64,000 nucleotides of DNA from Gnetum montanum (Eukaryota > Streptophyta > Gnetopsida > Gnetales > Gnetaceae), in contig MNCI01007630.1 of the NCBI GenBank assembly GCA_015680685.1, positions 105,075-169,074 of the forward strand, in the 5' to 3' direction. The notes under the pieces were generated by a model, which saw only the letters and a list, made by a program, of their open reading frames with translations, had not been told where the DNA came from and searched no databases. Position numbers and translations under genes: made by a program. Below, one piece after another: positions 11,290-22,799 of this stretch (positions are counted from its first letter, which is position 1; every line of letters starts with the position of its first letter).

Positions 11290-13958
11290 AGCTCGTGAGA
11301 TAGTTGAACCTCAACACGATCGACTGGGGGTCAACCACAGTTAGCACCATAGCAACCTTAGAAGCATCCTTAGACTAGCCCAAGCATCTAGTCAAAGCCC
11401 TAGATATAGAGGCTGAGGATGTGACTGAGGACCCTCTCATCAAGATGCCCATCACCACTTTTGAAGGGGAGATAAAAACATTGAAACTCAACTCCCTTTT
11501 AGATGCATGAACCCACAACAGCATAGCTAAGATCTACAAGACAATATCAACGCCTTCACATGGTCGTATAGCGACATGCTGGGTCTAGATCTACGGCTGA
11601 TTCAACACACATCGTCCTAGACCCGCGCATGAAGGTATTCAAGCAGAAGGCTCGCAAAAACAAACCTGAAATAGCATTAGCTGTGAGGAATGAAGTCACC
11701 AAGCTATACCAAGACAGTTTCATCCGTGCAGTCGATTACTCAGAGTGGGTGTCCAAAATTGTTTTAGTTTTGAAGAAAACGGGAGGAATACACATCTACA
11801 TAGACTTCCAAGACTTGAATAAGGCAATGATTAAGGACAACATCCCACTCTCAAGCATCGATTAGCTCATCGACACCACGGCCGATCATGCTTTACTATC
11901 CTTTATGGATGATTTCTATGGTTATAACCAAATCTGTATTAACCTAGAGCACCAACTATCAATGACCTTCATGACACCATGGGGGACCTTCTGCTATACT
12001 ATGATGCCTTTTGGGCTCAAGAATGCTAGAGTGACCTACTAGTGAGCCATGACCTACATCTTTGGTGACTATCTCCTAGGAATGTTAAATGACTACATGG
12101 ATGATATAGCTGTCAAGTCCAAGGAGGTAACCGATCACCCACGGGACCTAGGGATATTCCTTAAGTGTTGCTAGAGGCATGACCTACGCCTTAATCCTAA
12201 GAAGTATGTCTTCGGAGTAAAAACTGGATGCATGTTAGGGTTTTTAGTATCGAAGGCCAGAATACAGGTGGACCTTGACAAAGTCAAGGACATTGCCAAC
12301 CTGACACCTCCCACAAACCTTAAGGAGCTACGTGGTTTACAGGGTAGAGTACAATTCATTTGAAGGTTCATAGCAAGGCTGACCAACAAGTTACACCCCA
12401 TGCAACATCTTCCAAAGAAGGGGATGAACTTCGAATGGACAACTCAGTGTCAGCAAGGCTTCGACGACTTGAAGAAGGAGGTCTCATACCTGCAAGCCTA
12501 CTACAACCTAGCAAAAACCCTGCTTAAGCAATTTGCAACCACTGATGTGCAACATGTGCCATGCAAGGAAAACACTGTGGCAGATGCCTTAGCTACCCTT
12601 ACTTTAACATTCCATCACATTCCCTGGCAAACCTGCCAACTTCAATTATCGAATGCATAGAGCCTATCACTCAAGTGGAACACATTGCCTCTGTCAGTGC
12701 TGTGGATACCCAGGAGTGGTATGCTAACATTAAGGCTTACTTATAGAGTGGTGAGCCCCCAGGTGGATTGACATCTACTCAAAGAGATGCATTCGGTAGG
12801 TGTGCCTGGCAATACATGCTCATGGAAAATGATGCCCTATGCCAATGTTACTACAATGGGATATTGCTAGCATGTGTGGGTGGGGAGCAAGTGTAGAAGG
12901 TAGTTAATGAATTGCATGAGGGGCTCTGTGGTGGACACGTAGCACCTAGGGCTATGGCTGCGAAAATCAAACACCTAGGGTACTATTGGCCCCACATGGA
13001 ATGTGAATTCCTATCGAAAGTCAAGATGTGTGAGATGTGCCAGAGATATGAAAATCTCATACAGATAGCACCTGTAGACTTACATTCAATGCAAATCATG
13101 TGGCCCTTCCAATGATGGGGGTTAGAACTTCGAGGGCCTATCACCCCTAAGTCCTTCGCAGGGCATAGTTTCATTATCACCACCACTGAATACTTTACCA
13201 AGTGGGTGGAAGCCATTCTCCTGAGGAAGATGACATCTCAACAAATCTGCCATTTCATCTTAGACAACATCGTAACCAGGTTCGGGCTTCCAATGACCAT
13301 TGTGATTGACAATGGGCCACATTTCAGCAGTACGGAAACTCGGACCTTCTGCAAAAATCTAGGCATTAAACAATCATTTTCCTCCCCCTATTATCCGCAG
13401 GAGAATGGAAAAGTAGAGGCTACAAATAAGTCCATCATCAACTTGCTAAAGTAGATGCTGAACAATAGTAAGAGATGATGGCATGAGCAAATCCTCTACG
13501 TCCTGTGGGCCTACCGAATGATGTGCCGGACTGCAACAAGTAAGACTCCTTACAACCTTGTTTATAGATCTAACGATGTGTTGCCTCTTAAGTTGTAGGT
13601 ACCTTCACTTCAGATGATCCTATTTGATGTCATGAGAAAAGCCTAGAACAATGAGTCACAAACCATTGACCTCGACTCAATAGAGGAGGAGCACGCGTAG
13701 ACACTGAGATGCATTGAGCACTACCAGAGCAAGCAACAGCAGAAGCATCATGAAGACCCATGTCGAAGACCAGTGTAGGAGGGAGACCTCATCCTCAAGG
13801 CCATCCAAGAGCATATGAGAAAATTCTCAGCCAACTAGGAAGGTCCTTACGTGGTCACGAAAGCCTTCGGGAATGGAGCCTTTAAGCTGGCAAACATGAA
13901 CAACAATAAGTTCACCAACCTGGTGAATCACTCGTACCTCAAGCTGTTGTACATTTGA
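11290..13958 (+). pseudogene. pol: pol of E2: RT and integrase, RNase H mostly deleted
   Basis: The upstream part (about 11290-11630) is badly broken. RT motifs: FIRAVDYSEWVSKIV (11629-11865), FMTPWGTFCYTMMPFGLKNA (about 11970) and YMDD (about 12094). An internal deletion near 12485 joins the start of the first RNase H (FDDLKKE) to the end of the second (TDVQHVPCKENTVADALATL), losing most of both. The integrase keeps its HHCC finger (HEGLCGGH...CEMC, 12912-13050) and the core DNGPHFSS and ENGKVEATNK (13206-13454). The C-terminal part ends KLLYI at the stop 13956-13958. Multiple TAG and TGA stops. Confidence 0.88.
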
Positions 13959-13965
13959 GGTGCAA

Positions 13966-14215
13966 CAATGACATCAACTAGCATCCAAAATAATGTTAAA
14001 CTAGCAGCAACATCAACCAGCATCCGCAATGATGTTAAACTAATGGAAGCATCAACCAGCATCTGCAACGACGTTAAACTAGCGACAACAGCAACCAGTG
14101 TCTGCTACGACATTGAAATGGCATGTATAGTGTGCTAGGACCTTAAACCAGCATAGTGCTCCACTGGGACCCTAAACCAGCACACAGTCTACCAGGACCT
14201 TAAACTGGGTTCATG
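13966..14215. repeat. Hairpin array 3' of pol, E2
   Basis: About six to seven units, early ones like CATCCGCAATGATGTTAAACTA and later ones like CTAGGACCTTAAACCAGC. In the same place and relative orientation as the E9 and E4 3' arrays. Confidence 0.75.
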
Positions 14216-15299
14216 TCACATCACCAGCATGCATCAAATGAGCGGGTGCGATGCCAACGCGTGGGTTGATCGTCGTAGCTCCAGAACATGGTTCACAACA
14301 CAATGGGAATGCGGTCTGGACCATACGTGATTTTTCCATCCTTGGCATCATGTTGACCCTCTGAAGATGTCATAGGGCATTATACTAGCCCTTTGGACAT
14401 ACCGTCCCCATGGCCCTCTGGAAAACATGCTATGCCACGCCAAGCATGCCACGCTACAACGCGCAGCGAAGCATGTGGGTGGTTGTGCGATATCAATGCA
14501 CTTCACCTAATTAGATTGTTGGCACACATCTCCAAATGCTAACGGTGTAATTATGGCATGGCAGGCTCATGGTTTCGGCATCGTAGATTCACGGTCACAA
14601 CGATTATGCACGTCCAATGGTTATATTGGCACGTGTGGAACCAGTAAGTCAACAAAGTCTCAGGGCACGTGGCATCCAAATCAGCCCTATTGCATGCCCT
14701 TGGTCTTATAAATACCCCGATAAGCAACATTTAAAGGGTCTAGTTCTGCTCAATTTTTTTTAAAAAAAGAGAGGTTCTATTTTTGAGTAGAGACTCCGTA
14801 GCTCACACACTCTCTCTTATTGCAGTAAAAATTTCGTTCAATTCAAATCTCGCCAAGTGTCTTATTTCTCTTCTACTTGGCGAATTGAGTTCTCCTTTTG
14901 GCACGTTGCAGCATCTAGCATTGTAAGCTTTCTATTTGACACTACGAATAGTTAGCCTTCCCAACTAACATTCCATTCTATCCCCCCTTCTACCACCTTG
15001 GTAGAATCCATGCATTGTCAGCGTTAAAGTCCACGCCCAAGTGCACAACCTGTTTTGCTCTACACATCCTGGTTACTCTCAAGATCTCTGCACTCTGGTG
15101 CATTGTGCAATCGACAGTATCCATCTCAATAGAGAAAGTTTGTAGCTTTAGAGTGGTGCATTTTCCTAATTGTATTTTACTTTGTTTTCTCGCTTATTTC
15201 CATGAGTTGCATTATTGCCTGTTTTATTTACTTTCAAGCATTATTTTGCATCTTCACCCTTGTTTCTAAATTATTTGTTGCAAAAGGCTATATAGACAC
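14216..15299 (+). promoter_or_regulatory. LTR-like promoter block of uncertain family
   Basis: No coding sequence. TATAAATACC at about 14707 follows GGTCT. Downstream are two strong inverted repeats: CGCCAAGT...ACTTGGCG (14851-14882, loop 16 nt) and TTCTACCA-CCT-TGGTAGAA (14988-15006). The family LTR termini are not found, so it is either a diverged 3' LTR of E2 or a piece of another element joined to E3. Confidence 0.4.
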
Positions 15300-15309
15300 C
15301 GATTAAGTC

Positions 15310-15445
15310 CCTTGGCCCGAAATGGCCTTAAACTAGTTACAGCTCACTATGGCCTAAAACTGGCAATTTTTTTTATTCTTTTACGCTTACGATGGCCCGG
15401 CCTGAAATGGCCTTAAACTATTAGCGGCCCACAGTGGCTTAAAAC
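15310..15445. repeat. Hairpin array, E3 spacer
   Basis: Units such as GGCCCGAAATGGCCTTAAAC occur twice, with two degenerate ones (CTCACTATGGCCTAAAACTG, GCCCACAGTGGCTTAAAAC). This is the reverse complement of the E1 spacer units, as expected for an element in the other orientation. Confidence 0.82.
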
Positions 15446-15628
15446 ATGTAACCCTTTTAATAATACATTTCCCTTCATAAAATCAAAATTTAAAATTTTC
15501 ATTTTACAATCACATTGATCAAAGAACGTTATCGTTTACTCCATTTCATTACAACAAAATGTTTTGCCAATATAGCCATGCTACACATTCCCTTTGTTGC
15601 CAATTTCATCTGCGTCATTCAACTCCAC

Positions 15629-15835
15629 CTATGCCTCATGAGGATAATCCTCATAAGGACCTTGTTTGCATAGTGTCTCTTCATGGGGGCGATCCACTCT
15701 ATGGGGCTCCTCCTCACAGGGATCCTCTTCATAAAGATGATCCTCTCTATAGGGCTCCTCCTCATGGGGACCTTCTTCGTGAGGGCCATCATCTTCATCA
15801 TGCTCCTCTTCATGAGGACCCTCTTTATGTTGATC
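15629..15835 (-). repeat. Acidic repeat tail in the last exon of the E3 extra gene
   Basis: The last exon is almost only His, Pro, Glu and Asp repeats of the type GPHEEEP / DHLYEEDP, about 9-11 residues each, in an open frame from the splice acceptor TCGTAG to the stop. The DNA shows matching ~27-30 nt repeats. E1 has a longer but unrepeated acidic tail in the same place. Confidence 0.8.
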
Positions 15836-18800
15836 CTACGATTTGACATGAAACAAACGTTAGCGTCATTACCAAAATTACACATAAGAATAATACAACT
15901 ATAACATGGCTTACCTGTGAGGGTCCTGCATCGGCCATGAAAGGAATTTGTTCTAGGTGGACTAACAGGTGTTTCATGATCTTGTCCTTAGTGAGCTTGG
16001 CCCAAACGCCATCTCCTAGATTAGTTCTAGCTTTTACCTTCCATTTTTCCATAGGATTCCACCAGGGCAATTTAGGAAAGAAGGAAGGGACAGTGGTCTC
16101 CCTACCAGGGAGGGTTATCTCTCTCTTAAGGGAGGCGCTCATTGTCACTTACTCCTGAAACTTTTCATATGCTTTAGAAGCACCGATGACATTGAGGAAC
16201 AGCTGGAGGGACCACGCTTCAACTGCAGAATTCCTATAATGTTGGCGGTAGGTAGTACATTCTCACTTATACACGTGCTTATGGTCTTTCTGTGCCTTCC
16301 CCCATTCTTGAACCCTAGTGCTTAAATCCTTCCAGTCTTGGTTCTTTTGGGCTAGGAGATCCATTTGTAGCTGTTGCTTAATGAGCTCACACCTGGCTTG
16401 GACATTGTTCCTGACGATTGTCCAATAACAGGCATAATCAATCACAACTATCTACCAATTCTCGACATTGGTCTCTCGATCTTGCAGAAATTCATTCTTG
16501 GACTCAAGGTCCTTAACCCTAACAGTTAAGGCCATTTTCTCCTTTTCTATTTTCTACAACCTCTTCCAAAGATCTTTGTTGACGTTCTAACACTCCCATA
16601 AAGAACGGGCTGAGCATAACGCACATTTACGCATATCATCATAAAGGCCGCATGGCACTTCGGTTACCTCTGGTTAGGGTTCTGGGGCAGTGTCTATGTC
16701 AACGGGCTCTTTGGGATCCCATTTGAGGTAAGATCCTGTAAGATGAAAAATAACAATTAGATGCAGCAGAATAAAATGATGTCGTAATTTCAACAATTCC
16801 TTCCTAACAACAGTGACATACCAATCTCAGGATCAATTCTCTCTAAGCGACCGATCATATCGTTCACAATGCCCTCCATAAAGGAGAATTTGTCAGGAGC
16901 CTCACCCCAATGTTGAGTTGGGGTTACTAACAAAGGTACGCCACTATTATCAGAAGTGCCTACTATGCAAACAAAATGAGTTAGACATAGCATAGTAGAC
17001 ACAAAGGCAATTGAGACGTTACAATAACACAAAACTTCAATTCAGGAAACCCCCAAGGGTAATAGTGAGAGGATTTCTCCCCAAGGAAAGGGCAAACTCA
17101 CCAGCGACAAACTGCTTCTCCTTCTCCAGCTCATCCAAAAGGACCTCGGCATCCTCTACACCTATATCCCCTTTGGGCATAGGAACCTGTGTGCCACCTA
17201 CTTTGTTGATAGGGGCCTCCTCTTTCAAAACTAGGGCCCCTTCTCCACGCTGCAAAACTATGGTCCCTGTTTTAGGGATTAATTCCTCTACATCTTTGCC
17301 TTTTCCTATCAAACACATCATAGTTAACAAAATAAAAAAACAACATAAAAAATAAAACTTTACTTACTTCTCACAAGTGCTACATGATGCAATGATGTCC
17401 ATACGTAGCGTAATACGCATAAACTAATCCCACATTCTTCTACATACCAGCAGGAGGATCGTTCCTTTCGTAGTTTATTTTCCCCTTCACCAGATGGGCC
17501 AGAAGACTCCATAGCTGGACGATGCTTTTTTTGTTGAATTGATGAAGTTACTATTTCCACTATTAAGCATTTCCCCCTCAATGCACTGCCAGTGTAAGAA
17601 GGGGGTGCCCCACCCACGCTGTCTTGGCCTCGCATGGGTGGCACCACTCGATCCTTAGTCATTAGTAAAAATGACTCCTCGATACCTTTAGGGGGATCTT
17701 AGCATCAGGCGGTGTAGAAGACTTAGGAAATCTATGTTTTGGAAATCTGGTTATAGTCTTGCTACACCCAGACTCCATCCCTATGAATCACCAAGAATTT
17801 GGCAAAACTCTGAAAGCAAGCTATGAAAAAGGTAAAATGCATGTTGAAACGAGACTCAAGCTTCTTGCAAAGCTTTACCATTTCATCCTGCAGGACTTCA
17901 GCAAGGTAACTGGCCCAATTATACCATCTCCCCTCCTCCATAACCTCCCTCATGATCCAAGCCTACTCTATGCCAAGGATTCTTCCCTAGGAGAGTAGCT
18001 TGGGGAAAGCGCAAGCTTGGAAGAGGGGATAAATGGTATTAGCCACCTCTAGCTTGATTTTATCGGCAAGGATGCCTTTTGGTTCTTATTTAATCCCTAA
18101 CCACTCCTCTATTTCCTTCTGATTCTTAGAACCTCTCTTTGACCTTTCTTCCACTAGAAGACTATAAGAAGGAATGCCAAAAAATTCAATGAATAGTCGA
18201 GCGTTAATATCAAAACTCACATGCATGTTACGCATGCGCATGTGAAGATGCTCGGCTTCTTCGTTGAAGCAATCGACTAGGGTTAACATTTTGGCTACTA
18301 TGACATCAAGGGTTATAGCTAGAAATAGCTCCATCAGTCCAGCTTCCTAGAGGTTATTAGTTATGATGGCTGGGGCAGCTCCATGGCAAAGCCAACGTTG
18401 CGCTCCTTTTATGTCACCATAACAGAAAAAACGATTGCTCACCTCAGACCCAGAAGCCATCACTGTGACCTCCTGTGATTCCCTAACTATGAACATAAAA
18501 CAAAAGGTTAGACAAAATAGAAAAATAATAAAATCTTATACACTGTTCTCACTCTGTAGGATCACACAGTTGATCACTGTAGTGTAACTTACTGCATCCA
18601 AAGGGCAAGGGACATGGTGGAATTCTCACTTGCACGTCATCAATGGTGATGGGATGATCCAAAGTCCACTCCTTGTCCATCCATCCAGAGTCTCTACATT
18701 TGGCAAAGAATTTGGCGTATTGAATAGGGTAGTGTTGAATTTCAAATCCTAGTTGTCCCAGGACACTAGCACACACATTGTTGATGAAAGTGAATTCCTT

Positions 18801-19229
18801 TATGGTTGTTTCGGCCATAGATAACATGTCCATATCACCTTGGAGACTATCCGCATTGATTAAAAACCTACATCACAGAATGTAGACAATTTTTTATACC
18901 TGATGCAAAATCAGACAATAGTTAACACATTATAACACCTTGAAAACACTTACCTGCCAGCATAGTACACGAGGCCAGGTGGATTCTGAAAATAGGTCGT
19001 GAGATGACGAGCTACAAACAACGTATTGTAGGCATGATAACAGTCAAACCTGGGCATTCCCAGATCTAAGATAAGCACCTCAAACCCTTGAAGTTTTGTT
19101 CATGATCCCTCCCTCCTACAACCTTGCTTGATCCATCCACCAGGAATGTTAAGATACTCTNCGGGGACATGTAAACATCACAGAACATCCACAATGTCCA
19201 GGATGATAAGGAAAGGCCTTAGCGCAATC

Positions 19230-19780
19230 CTTTACAATAAAACATACTACCATTAGAAAAAATAGTTTAGACATACTAACAAAGTCAAAACCAAAAGAAT
19301 CAAAAAAGGCTCACAAGAATCCATTACGCAACATTGAGGTTTCCGTTACCTTGACTCTCAAAAAATTGTAGGTTATGCTAGAAATGCATTACCAAGACCG
19401 TGCAAACCCTTGTGACGGTGCAAGGTCTGTCTCTGACAATGGCGATAAAGGTAACACCGAATATTTCCCCAACGTAACATGTAACCATTACGGGGAAGGC
19501 AACGAAATCCCATTTGCACTATGCTAGGGTACAACACCTGGACTCCTGACTAGTTACGTATTGTGTTTGTACAATATTATCCAAAACTGCCCAAACCCTT
19601 GCGACGGTGCAAGGTCTGTCTCTGAAAACGGTGATAGGGGTAATATTACAAACTCCAACAGTGTAGCTAGCATAGGAAGGTATCGACACCCAACACAATG
19701 CACATCTTTGGAACAAATACAAGTACGATGCCATGACAATGAAAATAACAATCATGCAAGGAAGGTGAAAAATGACTTAC
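19230..19780 (-). other. Intron 1 of the E3 extra gene with 186-bp repeat
   Basis: Two copies of a segment beginning CCAARACYG at 19394 and 19580, sharing GACGGTGCAAGGTCTGTCTC. No coding sequence. Confidence 0.65.
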
Positions 19781-19885
19781 TGGGTGAGTGAAGTAGCCTC
19801 CCGGGTTTGAAATTCACCCCAAGCTTTCCTTTACTTCATCGATCCTCATCAACTTGGCATGTTTTCCTGTATTCTTTGGTGCCAT

Positions 19886-20119
19886 GGTTACACCTGAACA
19901 ACCTTTTCACAATCATCTACTTACACTTTCCTTCTACTTTAGCCTAGCTCAACCTCGCGACGTTTACAGTTTTCTTTGAGGACGAACCATCTACTTATAA
20001 ACATGATGGTGAAAATTAGCGATTTTCATGTTTGATCAACGCAAAACTTTCCCGAAATGTAGGCATGTCAGTTCGACATGAAGCATGAATATTGCACAAT
20101 TAATCTCGTAGATATCACA
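19886..20119. promoter_or_regulatory. Upstream region of the E3 extra gene
   Basis: No coding sequence. Expected promoter area by analogy with E9. A minus-strand GTTTATAAGT near 19996 is the only TATA-like candidate. Confidence 0.3.
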
Positions 20120-20360
20120 TTGATGACTGTCCGAAAAGACCCTAAACTAATGCATAGCTTATCGTCTAGTAATCCGGTTGCATTAACTACGATCTGCACA
20201 AAATCCTAAATTAGCTATTTTTCCATGCTAGACACACCACGTTATACCTTTCATCATGGTTCGCAGAAACCTTATGCCAATACCTAAGAAACCTAGCTTG
20301 CTATTTTCTTACAAACTGTATATATGGTAATGGTCCACTAAGACCTTAAACTGGCAACCT
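20120..20360. repeat. Hairpin array between extra gene and pol, E3
   Basis: Degenerate units including GTCCGAAAAGACCCTAAACTA (split at its loop) and GGTCCACTAAGACC followed by TTAAACTGG. Same relative place as in E2 and E9. Confidence 0.72.
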
Positions 20361-20462
20361 TTTTAACATGCACCTTTAAAAACCTTCTATCATTTCACCA
20401 GGTTGACCAAAAAAATAATGTAACAACTTCCATTATTGGAAGTTTTTTAGGTTAGTTTGCAA

Positions 20463-22221
20463 ATGGATGAAGCTTTACTTGCACCCTTGGCCCTAACAGG
20501 CCCATATGGGGAAACTTTTCGACAACCTAATCTTGCAATGATAGGAACCGATGCCTTTTCCTGTGACACAACCATAGCAGCCTCAGAGGGTATCCCTAGA
20601 TTGGCAAGAACATTTGGCTTGAACCCTAGACTTGGAGGCTGGTGATGTAATTGAGGATTCCCTCACTGAAGTCTCTGTGGTTACGCACAAAGGAGAAAGC
20701 AAGACTCTGAAGGTTAGGTCCCTCCTTGATCGACAAACGCAGAGCAACATATATTGAGCGCTTCAAGATAACATTGCGGTGTTCGCATCATCGTATGAAA
20801 ACATGCCAGGTTTAGACCCACGACTAATACAACACAACATCATATTAGACCCAAATATCAAAATGGTTAGACTGAAAACACAAAAGATGAAGCCTGAAAT
20901 CACATTGGTAGTGCATGATGAACTCACTAAGCTATATCAAGCTGGTTTCATCCATGCGGTTGATTATTTGGATTGGGTGTCAAACATTGTTGTTGTCTCT
21001 AAGAAGACAGGAGGAATACACATCTGTAGACACTTCCGCAATCTGAACAAGGTAATCATTAAAGACAATTTCCCATTACCAAGTATTAACCAACTTATCA
21101 ATATGACAGCTAGCCATGTGTTACTATCCTTCATGGTTGGATTTTTGGGGTATAATCAAATCCGTATCAACCCAGAACATCAACTAACTACAACTTTCAT
21201 GACCCCCTGGGGAACTTTCTATTATACCATGATGCACTTTGGGCTAAAAAATAGTGGAGAAACTTATCAACTTGCCATGATGTACATCTTTAGTGATTAC
21301 CTCTTAGAGAGATTGAACAACTACATAGATGACATAGCTGTTAAATCTAAGAAGTTGGAAGATCAGGTAGAAGACCTAGAGTTAATCCTTAAACGATGTC
21401 TCAGGAATGACCTATGGCTCAACCTAAAAAAATATGTATTCGGAGTCAAAACCGGATGCATGTTGGGATTTGTGGTATCGAAAGCTAGCATACAAGTCGA
21501 CCCTGACAAGGTTAAGGCCATCATTAACCTAGCAGCACCTACGAATCTCAAAGAACTACGTGGGTTGTAGGGTAGGTTACAATTTATCAGGAGGTTCATC
21601 TTGAAGTTAACAAATAAATTACATCCTATGCAACATTTTCTCAAGAAGAGTGTTAACTTTGAATGGATCGAGGGTTGCCAGTGTGCATCTGACAACCTGA
21701 AGAAAGAGTTGCAACATTTGCCAATGGTTTTCCCACCACAAAGGGATCATCATTTCTACATCTACCTAGCAAGTTCAGATGTGTCCATAGCTACATTGTT
21801 GTGTCAAAAGAGGGACGACATGTTGGAAATCCCTATCTATTACCTAATTCATGCTCTATTTGCATACGAAACGAGGTACAATGAAGTAGAGCGTAACTGT
21901 TTGGCATTGGTGTTTTCACTCATAAAATGTAGACACTATCTTTTTTGTAGCCAAGTTAACATAATTTTCAAGAATAATATTTTTCAAGCCATTACAAAAA
22001 ATTTATACAAGAGTAGTAGGATAGCCTGCTGGAAAGCCATCACAACGGAATTTGACTTGCACTATATTGGCCAATCTTCCATGAAAGGTCAAGCAATAGC
22101 CGATCAGCTTGTAACATCACCTATTAATGATCAAGCCACAATAGAACCTAATTTTCCTAATGAACATGTATATAGTTTAAGCCTAAACTTGAAACATCCA
22201 CTTCTTGCTGAAGTGACATGA
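20463..22221 (+). pseudogene. pol: pol of E3: RT and first RNase H
   Basis: An ATG at 20463 opens the frame at the position matching the E9 pol ATG (shared words APL and PYG). One frameshift (near 20630) and one stop (near 20755) precede a long open RT frame, 20779-21570: FIHAVDYLDWVSNIV, FMTPWGTFYYTMMHFGLKN and YIDD (about 21330). After a TAG, the RNase H part (21601-22221) has FYIYLASSD, YNEVERNCLALVF and WKAITTEFDLHYI. The frame ends before the second RNase H; that domain and integrase are deleted. Confidence 0.9.
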
Positions 22222-22799
22222 TGCTGCCTAAATTGTGAAGACTTGGTGAAGCAAGGATGCCCTAAAAATTTAGGGTGTTTCAAGTTGTAAGCCAAACCTA
22301 AAGAAGGTTCACCTCATAGCAAAGCAAAGATAAAATATAGAAGAAAAAAAAAGAAAAAAGCAAAAAAAAAAATGCAAAGAAAAAAGAGAAAGAAAGAAGG
22401 GGAAAAAGCACATCCTCATGTAAATTCACAATGCTGTAGCAATGCAACTAGGCTAGCCTTGGATTAACTTTGACTCTCTCATAAGCACTCTGATAAGAGG
22501 TTAATGATTTAGGGGCAAGCCACTTCATGTCATGGTCACCATCAGCTATCCTGACTTTATATCTTGCATTAGAATACACTATTTGCATTTTATTTCCTCC
22601 ACTTGCATTTCATCTCCCTAGGTTATTGCCTACACACTTTTCCCTAGCATCCCTTATCCATAGCACTCTTGAGCATGGTGAAATGACACTCGATCAGGTA
22701 CTAACAAGCAATGTTAGTGCCATGTCTACTATGGTGTTTTGCAATTCTTTGTTTATGTCTCTTAGGCCACTCCTCCAGACATCAACAAAGAGAAGCCAT
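22222..22799 (+). other. 3' region of E3 with long purine tract
   Basis: No gene. At about 22338-22408 lies a ~70-nt A/G-rich run with few pyrimidines. The LTR-adjacent tract AACAAAGAGAAGCCAT (22784-22799) is the likely polypurine primer. Confidence 0.65.

Larger units (their letters stand above)
9826..14215 (+). mobile_element. E2: right part of a + strand family member
   Basis: The left end is the insertion point of E1 inside intron 1 of its antisense extra gene. Then come exon 1 (-), the hairpin junction array, pol (+) and a 3' hairpin array. What follows (14216-15300) has an LTR-like promoter but not the family termini, so the 3' end is unclear. Confidence 0.8.
15629..19885 (-). pseudogene. 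Antisense extra gene of E3 (all eight exons)
   Basis: Most complete exon set. Predicted exons on the minus strand: 19885-19781, 19229-18954, 18867-18594, 18486-17448, 17305-17102, 16962-16822, 16735-15915 and 15835-15629 (TAG stop at 15629-15631). Exon 2 carries FLIILDIVDVL, closest to the D-x-D catalytic motif of FCP1/NIF phosphatases and keeping the first Asp; an N at 19141 marks loss of the middle of this domain; the end matches (MPRFDCYHAYNTLFVARH, NPPGLVYYAG). Exon 3: KEFTFINNVCASVLGQLGFEI. Exon 4: FFGIPSYSLLVEE and NMHFTFFIACFQSFAKFLVI. Exon 6: KFSFMEGIVNDMIGRLE. Exon 7: coiled coil plus LPWWNPMEKWKVKARTNLGD. Exon 8: acidic repeats. Several stops, so inactive. Type A, like E1. Confidence 0.83.

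Noticed and set aside
15683-15904. Hydrophobic + strand frame of 73 codons
   Set aside because: It is the complement of the acidic repeat exon of E3; hydrophobic residues arise from reading Glu/Asp codons backwards.
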